64,000 bases of DNA from CAJQQY01 sp045106765 (GCA_045106765.1 JBGCFD010000151.1:1-64000), one strand, 5' to 3'; counted from the stretch's first letter, positions 9,701 to 17,038 are shown. The notes: generated by a model from the letters alone, not told the origin. Program-made: numbers and translations.

Positions 9701-9805
9701 GCAAAACGAGCACAAGTACTTGGTGGTGAAGCTACATGGAATCAAAATAAACCAAAAGGTACTATTGTCAAGTTCGTAATTCCTCTTGATAAAAATCTGA
9801 GTTAG
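6749..9805 (+). CDS. propeller sensor histidine kinase (Reg_prop, Y_Y_Y, HisKA_3)
   Basis: 1018 residues. A signal peptide covers 1-19. A large periplasmic beta-propeller contains Reg_prop repeats (DRQGYTWIGSLDGINLFDG, KNGDIWFTTEEA, KDNTLWLSTNDGI, KNGNLWFGSNKGV). A Y_Y_Y domain covers about 647-760 and one membrane helix about 764-784. A short coiled linker leads to a HisKA_3 dimerisation domain with AGEMHDEIGSGLSTI, where His827 should be the phosphorylated residue, and a HATPase domain (EVLHNIVKHADA, KDDGKGFD, GHGLRNIAKRAQVLGG). Unlike many Bacteroidota propeller kinases it has no fused receiver or AraC output domain; the response regulator is a separate gene 78 bases downstream. It is probably co-translated with the anchored protein upstream. 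The signal sensed is unknown. Confidence 0.93.
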   Translation: MRLFLIIDAILLSISCCLAQQEIWYLNKVSSNDGLSETTNEFLHTDRQGYTWIGSLDGINLFDGKTVKTFKPNSNDSLSLKGVNIQSSFFEDKNGDIWFTTEEAINCYKKSEGHFIHDIADGSNIPNEHIAIHLDKEQYLWVHLKDSLYRYNINNPKDSYKAIAESSNAIRSAVLVDTSGKVNTIYNVFWQRKTGFEIIHFDKNYEVKSRKSYFDQPNNDAFPQLEFSNAIKESNGKVWLVSTEKLILFNENSPKDFQTFLIPNNTSKLVSVTPIEDKYFRVLLSSSEILLFDKDSLSFSPEKIQIYDKDTRSKIENLYPMFPDKDSIIWFASKGKGIYFGNIIQKEIKNPFDLFNLKKHRINHIYEEPDGNILCSTNFGKGWKFDENYNFLKEEKVPKYFKQITDVNNQIWNISINGLCKYSNGKNILILNDKNTNYYDLIDYNKDYLILGTNKGIILFNKETKEKVSLISNEWAVKLFKDNADRLWSANMTSTLKVWAAKSIVNGNPSSKESFPNIGLINDIKEDKSRRLIWVAGAKGLLKIDSKTLESTLITESDGLPNQFIYSIILDKDNTLWLSTNDGIIHYNPENLNESFKQLVSRDGLSSDKYLPGAAILSKNGNLWFGSNKGVDVFKPDVFKIVGKKPKLAINSLKIYDKEWTSENTSISKTKKINLSHTQNTLKFELAALEYTDPKRNQFKVYLDNGNKVDSTFLGTENSITYANLSPGNYIFKFTACNAEGIWQEKMHDLAIKIHPPFYQTNTFRLIAFLLIAGLISFISTLYFRYQLREKQLQLEKQEREADRVRLELEKKLTLQTERTRIAGEMHDEIGSGLSTIRNASAKASRKNNFEDIKKIVDRVSQISINLINNMRGIIWAMDPDFDSLEDLSAYIRRYAVEYLDDNSLDANIKIPDDLPEISMNGQSRHNISLAVKEVLHNIVKHADASVVHFEIKIEKKLEIIIKDDGKGFDMATLKRRGHGLRNIAKRAQVLGGEATWNQNKPKGTIVKFVIPLDKNLS

Positions 9806-9883
9806 ACTATAACTATAGTTCTATTGCACACATCAAATTTATTATAGAAATTTACAATATGAAAATTAAACATACAGCAAACA

Positions 9884-10525
9884 ATGACAGACGATAAAAT
9901 CAAAGTAATAATTGTAGAAGATGATTTGGAATTTCAAAGTTGGATTTTAGAGGAAATCAATGATGCTCCTCATATAGAATGTATCCAAACTTTTGATGTG
10001 GCGGAAGATGCTTTAGCTGCTATCCCACAATTAAAACCTGACATCGTAATTATGGATTTAGGTTTGGACAAATCAGATATGGATGGCATTGAATGTATGT
10101 TGAGATTGAAGATAGTAGCTCCTAAGTTGAAGTTCTTAGTGATTACTTCGAACAGCGATGAAGCCAGTTTATTTGAAGCACTAAGAGTAGGTGCTGGAGC
10201 TTATGTTCAAAAAGGAGATATTCCAAAACAACTGATTGACTTACTCGAAGATTTTCATTTAGGAGGTGCTCCGATGAGTCCAGGAATTGCAAGAAGAATA
10301 ATTGAAAATTTTCATAAACCCGCAGAGGATTTAGTTCGATTAAAAACTTTGAGTCCTAGAGAAAATGAAACTTTAGAACTTTTATCCAAAGGTTTTTTGT
10401 ACAAAGAAATAGGAAACAAACTTACAATAGCAGAAGGAACGGTAAAACAACATACTCACAATATTTACAAAAAATTACAAGTCAATAATTGCATTGAAGC
10501 AATTCGTAAATATTTAAATATTTAG
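9884..10525 (+). CDS. NarL/LuxR-type response regulator
   Basis: 213 residues. A receiver domain (about 5-125) has the acidic pair EDD near the N-terminus, the phospho-acceptor Asp58 in VIMDLGLDKSDMDG, and a conserved Lys in YVQKGDIP. A LuxR-type helix-turn-helix fills the C-terminus (LSPRENETLELLSKG, AEGTVKQHTHNIYKKL). It should be phosphorylated by the HisKA_3 kinase just upstream, because NarL-type regulators pair with that kinase class. Likely targets include the two downstream genes, which share a palindrome in their leaders; this is inference. ATG at 9884 is the natural start, with SD-free A-rich sequence before it. Confidence 0.93.
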   Translation: MTDDKIKVIIVEDDLEFQSWILEEINDAPHIECIQTFDVAEDALAAIPQLKPDIVIMDLGLDKSDMDGIECMLRLKIVAPKLKFLVITSNSDEASLFEALRVGAGAYVQKGDIPKQLIDLLEDFHLGGAPMSPGIARRIIENFHKPAEDLVRLKTLSPRENETLELLSKGFLYKEIGNKLTIAEGTVKQHTHNIYKKLQVNNCIEAIRKYLNI

Positions 10526-10701
10526 ACATGATTTATCATTTCTTAGAAATTATTAAATAGCAAAAATACTGAAAACGATTTTTAACCAAAATACCAAATG
10601 ACCAAAGGGAAAACTCTTACCCAGTTTTCACCCATTTCAAAAACACAAGTAGTTTACTTGTAATAACAAAACCCAACTTAAATATTTTATAATCACTATT
10701 T

Positions 10702-10719
10702 GCTAAATCAACATTTAGC
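10702..10719. promoter_or_regulatory. inverted repeat upstream of the 285-residue unknown
   Basis: Perfect arms GCTAAAT and ATTTAGC with a 4-base spacer, 44 bases before the ATG at 10764. A related repeat with the core CTAAA...TTTAG lies at 11759-11777, upstream of the protease. Both leaders then run into TTTTTTAACCAAAAA just before the start codon. A GGGATTGCGATCCC hairpin follows at about 10725-10738. This could be an operator for the neighbouring NarL-type regulator, or an mRNA leader structure. Confidence 0.45.
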
Positions 10720-10763
10720 GAACAGGGATTGCGATCCCAAAATCGATTTTTTTTTAACCAAAA

Positions 10764-11621
10764 ATGAAAACAATGAATTTAAAAATTAAATCTACTGCCA
10801 TTGGCAGTAGTGTCCTTACCCCCGTCCCTGCAAGTCAGGTTATCGTTAATGGAAATTTCACCGTTACGTCTAATGTCAAAACTCACCCTAGCCTCAAAAC
10901 TGGTGATGGATTAGATGAAAGAACTGAATGGAATTTTGATTTTAAAACCAATCCGAATTGGGGATATTATTCCTCTGATTCAGTTATCACTTCTTGTAAG
11001 TTGATCCTTACTTCAAGTCCAAAACGAAGTGATCTCCGAACTGATATCATCAAAATTAATTATGGCCCATTAGGTTCACTTGATCCTTCATTGATTCGAG
11101 CAATTCCTATCGGAGAAACCAAAACCGTAGAAATGGAAATGCTCACGATGGGTTATACTTCCGACGAAATTTTAAGTATTCTGAATAATAACAATGGAGT
11201 CATTCCAATGCTCTATCACGATGATTCAATTATCTCATATGCAGAGTTAGTAATCTGTCAAGATATATCACCTTGTGGATGCAAGAAATTATGTGTAGAA
11301 GCAGTTTCTGAAGATACCATTGCTGATCCAGGCAACAAGCGACCTAATTATTTATTAGTCTCGGTTACTGATGCAGATGGAAATCCATTGACCAATTTGG
11401 ATAAGAATAATTTCAAAGTAGATCCTATGATTGTTGGTCCAGGAGGAAGTTTAGTTGATATCACAAGAGTGCAACATTCTAGTAGAATTGATGGATTTTA
11501 CTTCTTGGATTTAAAACCTATTAAAAAACGAACATGGAAATCTGGTGTTTATGTTTTTGCCGTAGCTGTACAAGATATTGGTAAAAAAGGTCAAACGCTA
11601 ACTTCTGTTTTGATGGATTAG
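10764..11621 (+). CDS. 285-residue beta-rich protein of unknown function
   Basis: No confident family match by eye. There is no signal peptide or membrane segment. The first half (about 20-165) contains DSVITSCKLILTSSPKRSD followed by alternating strands, which faintly recalls DNRLRE-like beta-sandwich modules. A cysteine cluster, SPCGCKKLC, lies near residues 170-180 and links to a second beta-sandwich (about 190-285) with LLVSVTDADGNPLTNLDKNN and GFYFLDLKPIKKRTW. Two starts are possible, 10764 and 10773 (MKTMNLKIK); the second has the shorter N-terminus. It stands between the two-component genes and a protease and shares leader architecture with the protease, so joint expression is likely. 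Confidence 0.75.
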   Translation: MKTMNLKIKSTAIGSSVLTPVPASQVIVNGNFTVTSNVKTHPSLKTGDGLDERTEWNFDFKTNPNWGYYSSDSVITSCKLILTSSPKRSDLRTDIIKINYGPLGSLDPSLIRAIPIGETKTVEMEMLTMGYTSDEILSILNNNNGVIPMLYHDDSIISYAELVICQDISPCGCKKLCVEAVSEDTIADPGNKRPNYLLVSVTDADGNPLTNLDKNNFKVDPMIVGPGGSLVDITRVQHSSRIDGFYFLDLKPIKKRTWKSGVYVFAVAVQDIGKKGQTLTSVLMD

Positions 11622-11758
11622 TCTTGAAATTTCTTGTTTACAACTCAAGAAACCAAATGATTTTTTTAATAACCAAAAAATTGTAACAGTACATTTACAA
11701 AAAATGTACACACTTACATTAAAAAATTATAATCCCATTTTTTTTAAAATGTTTCTTT

Positions 11759-11777
11759 TACTAAACGCCATTTAGTA
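11759..11777. promoter_or_regulatory. inverted repeat upstream of the subtilisin-like protease
   Basis: Perfect arms TACTAAA and TTTAGTA with a 5-base spacer, 51 bases before the ATG at 11829. It shares the CTAAA...TTTAG core with the repeat at 10702-10719, and the same TTTTTTAACCAAAAA leader follows (about 11802-11817). Its recurrence before two adjacent genes behind a two-component system supports a regulatory reading; nothing here proves binding. Confidence 0.45.
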
Positions 11778-11828
11778 ATCTGAAACGCAAATATATTTTT
11801 ATTTTTTAACCAAAAAATCAAATTAATA

Positions 11829-13571
11829 ATGGCAAAGAAAACAAAAAATGAAGTTGAGTTTTTGACTCAACCTGAACTAATTGTTGTAGTCAAAGATGAC
11901 GCACAATTAACAACATCTGGTGACACAGTTGCTACAGCTAGCAATGTAAGTTCAACTTCACTCAACAAACTTTTGAAAAGTAAGAAGTTGAAAATGACCC
12001 CTCTCTATGGAACATCTGAGGAAGAAGTTGATGCCTCTATCGCATCACTTAATACTGAACAAGCTGATCAATTACAAGGATTGTCTTTGTACTATTTCAT
12101 TGATTATCCAGAGAATGCCAACTTGGATGATTTGTGCCAAGAGTTTTGTAATAACGACTTAGTAGAAACTGCTTACATTAAGCCAGGCGCAGAACCTGCA
12201 ACTTATATGGATGATACTTTAGTTGAAGAAGCTCCGCAAGATATTGTTGATTCACCTGCACCTGTCAATTTCGTTTCACGTCAAGGTTATCTTAATCAAG
12301 CTCCTGGTGGAATTGATGCGAGATATGCATGGACACAATCAGGAGGAAAAGGTCAAGGTATCAAAGTGGTCGATGTAGAAGGTGGTTGGAATTTCAATCA
12401 TGAAGATCTACGACAAAATCAAGGAGGTGTAATCGCTGGAACTAACTCAACAAATTCTGGTTGGAGAAATCATGGAACTGCTGTAATTGGTGTAATCGGA
12501 GGAGATGAAAACACTATTGGTATTACAGGTATTGCTCCTCGTGCCAATACTCGAGCTGTATCAATTTTTGGCACAGGAATGTCTTCTTCTAGAGCAATCA
12601 AACGTGCTGCAGATTCACTTCAAGCAGGTGACGTTATTTTAATTGAATTACATCGAGCTGGCCCTAGATTCAACTTTCAAGCTCGGGCTGACCAAAAAGG
12701 ATACATCGCAATGGAATGGTGGCCAGATGATTATAATGCTATCCTTTATGCTTCTTTAAAAGGAATCATCGTAGTGGAAGCTGCTGGAAATGGTGCGGAG
12801 AATTTGAATTCTTCTATCTATAATAATAAACCTGCAAGCTTTCCTTCGAGCTGGTCTAATCCATTTCGAAGAAGTACTTACCGAGACTCTGGTGCAATAA
12901 TAGTTGGTGCTGGTGCTCCTCCTCCAGGAACTCATGGTCGTAATCATGGACCAGATAGATCAAGACTTAATTTTTCTAACTATGGTTCTTGTGTAGATGC
13001 TCAAGGTTGGGGACGTGAAGTAACTACAACAGGTTACGGTAATCTATTTGGAGGAGGAAACCAAAACAGACAGTACACAGATACTTTTAGTGGTACATCA
13101 AGTGCATCACCAATTGTTGTTGGTGCGATTGCTTGTACCCAAGGAGTATTAAAAGCAAGAGGTAGAATTTTATTGACTCCAGCACGAGTTCGAGATTTAT
13201 TAAGAAGTACTGGTTCTCCTCAGACAAGTGCTCCAGGAAGACCTAGATCTCAACGTATTGGAAACCGTCCAAACTTGCGTCAACTAATTGCTAGAGCTTT
13301 ACATCAAAACAATTGGTTTGGAGTTCAATTTTCTGGAAAGGTTCCTTCAGGTGCTTCTCGAAGATGGTTTACACATAGCTGGCCTGCTCATTGGATTGTA
13401 CATTGGGATGTAATTCCAACAGCTCCATTACAAAATAGTCCTGCTCAACTTGAGTTCAAAGTGCAGAGAACACGGCAATCTCATAAACATGTAAAATATT
13501 ATATCGAGGTTAAAAATCTTAGCAATAAAGAAATTTCTTTTGATGCTAGGTATGCTGTATTAGGTTGGTAA
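11829..13571 (+). CDS. subtilisin-like serine protease (S8) without signal peptide
   Basis: 580 residues. All elements of an active S8 protease are present: Asp182 in KVVDVEGGW, His215 in NHGTAVIGVIGG, oxyanion Asn321 in EAAGNGAENL, and Ser424 in FSGTSSASPIVVGA. Residues about 60-125 look like an I9-type propeptide (GLSLYYFIDYPENANLDDL). After the catalytic core (about 160-475) comes a C-terminal beta domain with SGKVPSGASRRWFTHSWPAHW and ending FDARYAVLGW. The protein begins MAKKTKNEVEFL, with no hydrophobic segment, so it is either cytoplasmic or exported by a route without a classical signal peptide. ATG at 11829 is well placed after the leader. It probably works with its neighbours at 10764 and 13687. 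Confidence 0.93.
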   Translation: MAKKTKNEVEFLTQPELIVVVKDDAQLTTSGDTVATASNVSSTSLNKLLKSKKLKMTPLYGTSEEEVDASIASLNTEQADQLQGLSLYYFIDYPENANLDDLCQEFCNNDLVETAYIKPGAEPATYMDDTLVEEAPQDIVDSPAPVNFVSRQGYLNQAPGGIDARYAWTQSGGKGQGIKVVDVEGGWNFNHEDLRQNQGGVIAGTNSTNSGWRNHGTAVIGVIGGDENTIGITGIAPRANTRAVSIFGTGMSSSRAIKRAADSLQAGDVILIELHRAGPRFNFQARADQKGYIAMEWWPDDYNAILYASLKGIIVVEAAGNGAENLNSSIYNNKPASFPSSWSNPFRRSTYRDSGAIIVGAGAPPPGTHGRNHGPDRSRLNFSNYGSCVDAQGWGREVTTTGYGNLFGGGNQNRQYTDTFSGTSSASPIVVGAIACTQGVLKARGRILLTPARVRDLLRSTGSPQTSAPGRPRSQRIGNRPNLRQLIARALHQNNWFGVQFSGKVPSGASRRWFTHSWPAHWIVHWDVIPTAPLQNSPAQLEFKVQRTRQSHKHVKYYIEVKNLSNKEISFDARYAVLGW

Positions 13572-13602
13572 ACGACCTCTCACTATAAACACTTTTGGTG
13601 TG

Positions 13603-13628
13603 GGTGATGGCTTGTAATAGCCATCACC
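13603..13628 (+). other. hairpin after the protease gene
   Basis: GGTGATGGC and GCCATCACC pair perfectly around an 8-base loop, 31 bases after the protease stop. No T-run follows on the plus strand, so termination may be partial, leaving read-through into the small gene downstream. A second perfect hairpin, AACTTCAT-TTT-ATGAAGTT, lies at 13652-13670. Confidence 0.5.
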
Positions 13629-13686
13629 TCTCATCAAAAAATTTAATGACTAACTTCATTTTATGAAGTTTAAAATAAATTATCGA

Positions 13687-13965
13687 ATGGAAATTTTAAT
13701 AAAAATAACTGACGGAAAGGTCGAAACAAATATTGATACTCAATCTTCAACAAATGGAAAAAGTACCAATGGTCAGGTGAAAAATGAAAATGGAACTTCA
13801 ACAGTAATCGATCAAGATGCTGGAATTCCACCGCAATGGCTATATGATTCATTTGCTCCTAAACCAACTGAAGATGAGACTGATACCAATATGGAGTCAG
13901 AGAATGGAATTTTAGATTCCAATGATTCTGATTTTATCGATGGAGGAGCAGCTAATGCACAATAA
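13687..13965 (+). CDS. small acidic protein next to the S8 protease
   Basis: 92 residues from ATG 13687, or 100 from an upstream in-frame ATG at 13663. I prefer 13687 because the first ATG is buried in a perfect 8-bp hairpin. The protein is low-complexity, rich in Asn, Thr, Ser, Asp and Glu, with a central hydrophobic patch GIPPQWLYDSFAP and the end DFIDGGAANAQ. No family is recognisable, and there is no signal peptide or membrane segment. It follows the protease by 115 bases and is closed by a strong terminator, so it probably belongs to the same transcriptional unit. It could be a protease substrate, precursor or partner; this is a guess from size and position. Confidence 0.6.
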   Translation: MEILIKITDGKVETNIDTQSSTNGKSTNGQVKNENGTSTVIDQDAGIPPQWLYDSFAPKPTEDETDTNMESENGILDSNDSDFIDGGAANAQ

Positions 13966-14023
13966 TCACTATTCTCTATGATTTTCACGCCCTCCTAATC
14001 TCTCAAAACCAAATGTTGTCACG

Positions 14024-14056
14024 AAGCCATCTCAAACTGAGATGGCTTATTTTTTT
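14024..14056 (+). terminator. intrinsic terminator
   Basis: AAGCCATCTCA and TGAGATGGCTT pair perfectly around a 3-base loop and are followed by A and seven T. It closes the protease and small-protein unit, 58 bases after the small gene's stop. Confidence 0.85.
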
Positions 14057-14205
14057 ATCAAAAGAAACCACCTATTTAAAGACCTGAAAACCAACACCTT
14101 ATAACCTCCACTCCTATTTCTCATTTTTTTATTTTCAAAAATACTTGCAAAATAGTTTTAAATATTTTTACTTTGTAATTCAAAGTACTTTTAAAAATAT
14201 CAAAA

Positions 14206-15693
14206 ATGAATCAACAAAAAATAACAACAGGTTTTGTTTTGATCGGAGCGATCCTCTTCCACACTTTCTTTTGGAAAGAAAAAATGGGTGTGAATGTTTT
14301 GATTTTCACCGCTTACATTTTGGGCACTTACTTTTTTATTTTTAACAAAAAAGAGTTGTCGAAGGAAGCAGCTCTCACCTCAATTATTACTTTACTACTG
14401 GCAGTAATGATTCTCGTAAACAATTCAGTTTTGAGCATGGTGATGTTTGTCATTTCATTTATGTCGATGGTTGGATTTATTCATCAAAAAGAATTGAAAT
14501 TCTTTTTTTACGGCTCCTTCCAAAGTTTACTTCACCTCGAAACTATCCCTAGAAATTTGTTTGGGAAAAAAAATGAACTCGAACATACTATTAGTAATTG
14601 GAAGCGTGGATTGGTCTATGCTCGAATCACTATTTTACCTTTGATCGTCTTGGGTATTTTTTACAGTTTGTATTATTCTGCCAATCCAAAGTTCGCCAAC
14701 CTTTCGGATCAAAGTTGGGATTTATTTTTCAAATACTTCCATTGGAACATTTCTTTTGAAAGCATCTTATTTTTTATTTTTGGATTATTAATTGTCGGAA
14801 CTGCCATCTGGAAAACAGCAATTCCTCATTTGGTTCGATTAAATAATTCGCACTCGGAAACCTTATTTCGCAAAAGAAAGAAAAGAGAATTCCCTACTAT
14901 AAATTCTAAAATGCTTTTGCTAAAAAAAGAATTTCAAACTGCCGTTTTGATGATGGGCATGCTAAATATCTTGTTACTTTTGGTCAATGTAATTGATATT
15001 CGATTTGTGTGGTTTGACTTTGAAGAACAGCCAGCTTATAGTTTGAAAAATTATGTTCACGAAGGGACGTATCTTTTGATTGCGAGTATTATGTTGGCGA
15101 TGAGCATTATCATTTATTATTTCCGAGGTAACTTAAATTTCTATTCCAAAAACAAAACGTTACAATATTTTACCTACGCTTGGATCTTTCAAAATGCCAT
15201 TTTAGCCTACTCTGTGGGTATGCGAAATTTTAGATATATTGAATATCATGGCTTAGCTTACAAACGAATTGGTGTAATGATTTTTTTGATCGCAGTTATT
15301 TTTGGATTGATTACGATGTTTAAAAAAGTGCAGGAGCAACGAAGTTTTTACTACCTCGTCAATCGAAATGCGTGGGTCGTGTACATATTGTTATGTTTGG
15401 CGAGTTTGGTAAATTGGGATGTAGCAATTACTCGCTATAATATTTTGGCAGAAACAAAAAGACCGCTTGACATTGAATTTTTAACTCAAGATATTTCCGA
15501 TAAAAATCTTTTTTTACTTAAGAAATATAATGATGAAATTGTAAAAAAATTACCACCAGGTTATACTCAAGCAACATTGAATAAACTTTGCAATAAAAAA
15601 ATGAAAAGTATCGACGAGAAAAAAAATAAGTATTCTTGGTTGTCTTGGAATTATGCAGACTTTAGGAATGAGCAGATGTTGGAGAGATATTGA
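14206..15693 (+). CDS. DUF4173-type polytopic membrane protein
   Basis: 495 residues. About ten hydrophobic segments span about 8-430, including LGTYFFIFNKKELSKEA near the start and a conserved-looking block ILAYSVGMRNFRYIEYHGLAYKR at about 330-352. This pattern fits the DUF4153/DUF4173 family of inner-membrane proteins; the biochemical role of that family is not established. The C-terminal roughly 80 residues are soluble and end with RNEQMLERY. The gene stands alone between two terminator or repeat structures. ATG 14206 follows an A-rich leader. Confidence 0.8.
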   Translation: MNQQKITTGFVLIGAILFHTFFWKEKMGVNVLIFTAYILGTYFFIFNKKELSKEAALTSIITLLLAVMILVNNSVLSMVMFVISFMSMVGFIHQKELKFFFYGSFQSLLHLETIPRNLFGKKNELEHTISNWKRGLVYARITILPLIVLGIFYSLYYSANPKFANLSDQSWDLFFKYFHWNISFESILFFIFGLLIVGTAIWKTAIPHLVRLNNSHSETLFRKRKKREFPTINSKMLLLKKEFQTAVLMMGMLNILLLLVNVIDIRFVWFDFEEQPAYSLKNYVHEGTYLLIASIMLAMSIIIYYFRGNLNFYSKNKTLQYFTYAWIFQNAILAYSVGMRNFRYIEYHGLAYKRIGVMIFLIAVIFGLITMFKKVQEQRSFYYLVNRNAWVVYILLCLASLVNWDVAITRYNILAETKRPLDIEFLTQDISDKNLFLLKKYNDEIVKKLPPGYTQATLNKLCNKKMKSIDEKKNKYSWLSWNYADFRNEQMLERY

Positions 15694-15721
15694 TCATTTT
15701 TATTTTTTTGATAATTGTAGT

Positions 15722-15749
15722 GTAGAGACAAGGCATGCCCTGTCTCTAC
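15722..15749. repeat. REP-like palindrome / hairpin
   Basis: GTAGAGACAAGG-CATG-CCCTGTCTCTAC, a near-perfect inverted repeat with one mismatch, 28 bases after the DUF4173 gene's stop. Its sequence resembles the short GTAGAGACA...TGTCTCTAC palindromes dispersed in many bacterial genomes. It may end the transcript. Confidence 0.6.
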
Positions 15750-15762
15750 GCTTGTTAAAAAT

Positions 15763-15903
15763 TCAAATTCCAAGACCCATTTTGGTACCTGTCCAGTTTT
15801 GAAAATGGAATAATGTTTCGCGACGTTCTGGAGTCATCACGATTCTAATTTTTTTAATAAACTGCTTTGACGTTAGCACCTTTTTCTTTTCTACATTTTT
15901 CAT
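15763..15903 (-). CDS. possible 46-residue small basic protein
   Basis: An ATG at 15903 (minus strand) opens 46 codons before TGA at 15763. The product starts MKNVEKKKVLTSKQFIKKIR and continues with IVMTPERRETLFHFQNW. It is basic, with no membrane segment. In its favour: the leader TTTTTAACCAATAAATAATTAAAG closely resembles leaders of other genes in this window, and the amino-acid composition looks protein-like. Against: it is short, has no recognised relative, and is flanked by palindromic repeats. It is followed on the same strand by the REP-like hairpin, which could terminate it. Confidence 0.4.
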   Translation of the reverse strand: MKNVEKKKVLTSKQFIKKIRIVMTPERRETLFHFQNWTGTKMGLGI

Positions 15904-15945
15904 CTTTAATTATTTATTGGTTAAAAACTGTGGGAATATCTGTGG

Positions 15946-16081
15946 GAATATCGAATATTGAACAAGGATTTGAGATTTGAGAAGTTTGACGAAACATCTC
16001 ATTGAGCGGACAAAACTAACATCGTCAAACTTCTCAAATCCTTGTTCGATATTCGATATTCAATATTCAATATTCAATATT
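15946..16081. repeat. long inverted repeat, GAATATCGAACAAGG family, copy 1
   Basis: Left arm 15946-15992 (GAATATCGAATATTGAACAAGG...GAGAAGTTTGACGA) pairs with right arm 16021-16066 across a 28-base loop. The right flank continues as five 7-bp tandem units (two CGATATT, three CAATATT; 16047-16081). It ends 8 bases past the stop of the minus-strand desaturase gene. It shares both GAACAAGGA and TTTGAGAAGTTTGACGA blocks with the element at 20104-20242. Confidence 0.75.
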
Positions 16082-16089
16082 CAAAAAAA

Positions 16090-16653
16090 CTAATATCCTC
16101 CTCGCTCTTCTCCCACCGTCGCTGGCGGCAATCCAACTTTTGTCAAGACCCAAATCAATCCATCCCAAAATTTTATTTTCTCCAAAATAGGATTTAGAAA
16201 AATCGTTTGGACACAAAAGAAAGTATCAAAAGGTGCATTGTGATGATGACGATGTTGATGCTTATTAGGGATAATTTTCCACTCTTGTAACAATGTAATT
16301 ACGGAACCATTCTCAGCCTTCGTTCTATGCGCCCACTTGTGAATAATATTTCCTTGTGAACCATACACCACTAAAAAAATGATTTCCCAATCTAATTTTC
16401 CAAAAGTTAAAAACCATAACAATAAAATTACAACTCCTAAAACCCATGAACTCCAAGTCAATGACCAATAACTTCGTTTGGTCATGTCCATCGGATTTTT
16501 ATGGTGATTGATGTTTAATTGGATAACACTTTTACCAACGATTGGCATCTCCTCTCGTCCATATTGATCAATCCAAAAATGGACAAATCCAGTTACAAAA
16601 TCGGTCAAGAGAATCAATAAAAACATTTTGATCGCAAACATTAAATAAATCAT
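16090..16653 (-). CDS. CarF/PEDS1-like membrane lipid desaturase
   Basis: 187 residues with about four membrane segments. Histidine clusters match the CarF/TMEM189 (Kua) lipid desaturase family: HFWIDQYGRE near 25, NINHHKNP near 48, HKWAHRTK near 105, and KHQHRHHHNAPFDTFFCV at about 132-149. Known members introduce the vinyl-ether double bond of plasmalogens (plasmanylethanolamine desaturase) or a trans double bond in plastid phosphatidylglycerol (FAD4), using a di-iron centre ligated by such histidines. The reaction here is inferred from family only. The ATG at 16653 is followed by a hydrophobic segment. The gene is monocistronic, directly followed by a long inverted repeat. Confidence 0.82.
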   Translation of the reverse strand: MIYLMFAIKMFLLILLTDFVTGFVHFWIDQYGREEMPIVGKSVIQLNINHHKNPMDMTKRSYWSLTWSSWVLGVVILLLWFLTFGKLDWEIIFLVVYGSQGNIIHKWAHRTKAENGSVITLLQEWKIIPNKHQHRHHHNAPFDTFFCVQTIFLNPILEKIKFWDGLIWVLTKVGLPPATVGEERGGY

Positions 16654-17038
16654 AGCTAGTACTTTTTATTGTTAAAAAAATAAACAGCCTAAGCCTGTTT
16701 TTGACACAGACTGCCCGAGTTAAAAAAATGATTTTAATTTTTTTCAAAAAAAGAACTTACTCTAACAATACATTTACATATTGTGAGCTAAGGTTTTTTC
16801 AAAAAGTTTGCGATAATAAATGTGTATGGAAAAATGGAATCTCGTTTGAATTTTTAGTAATTAGATTCCTTCGTGAAGCATGTTTTTTATAAAAACGTTC
16901 CGAGGCAAATAAAACGTTGGGTAGATTTTTAAAATTGTTGGGAAAGTATATTTTTATTCAACTCCCCTTGCAGAAGAAATAATAACTCATTCACTATCAG
17001 TAGTTTATAACATAAAAAATATATGAGCCAACTAATAG
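16654..17038. other. gene-free stretch between desaturase and LytTR genes
   Basis: 385 bp. It contains the promoter region of the desaturase and the 3' end of the LytTR gene, both minus strand. I see a weak AACAG...CTGTT inverted repeat near 16684 and nothing else ordered. A 63-codon plus-strand frame here starts with TTG and has no protein-like features. Confidence 0.5.

Noticed and set aside
16047..16081. Five tandem 7-bp units, considered as a CRISPR or phase-variation tract
   Set aside because: Units are far too short and unspaced for CRISPR, and the tract lies after a stop codon as the tail of an inverted repeat, so phase variation of a gene is unlikely.
16701..16892. 63-codon plus-strand frame
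   Set aside because: Starts with TTG, has no signal, domain or leader, and sits in the promoter region of a minus-strand gene.
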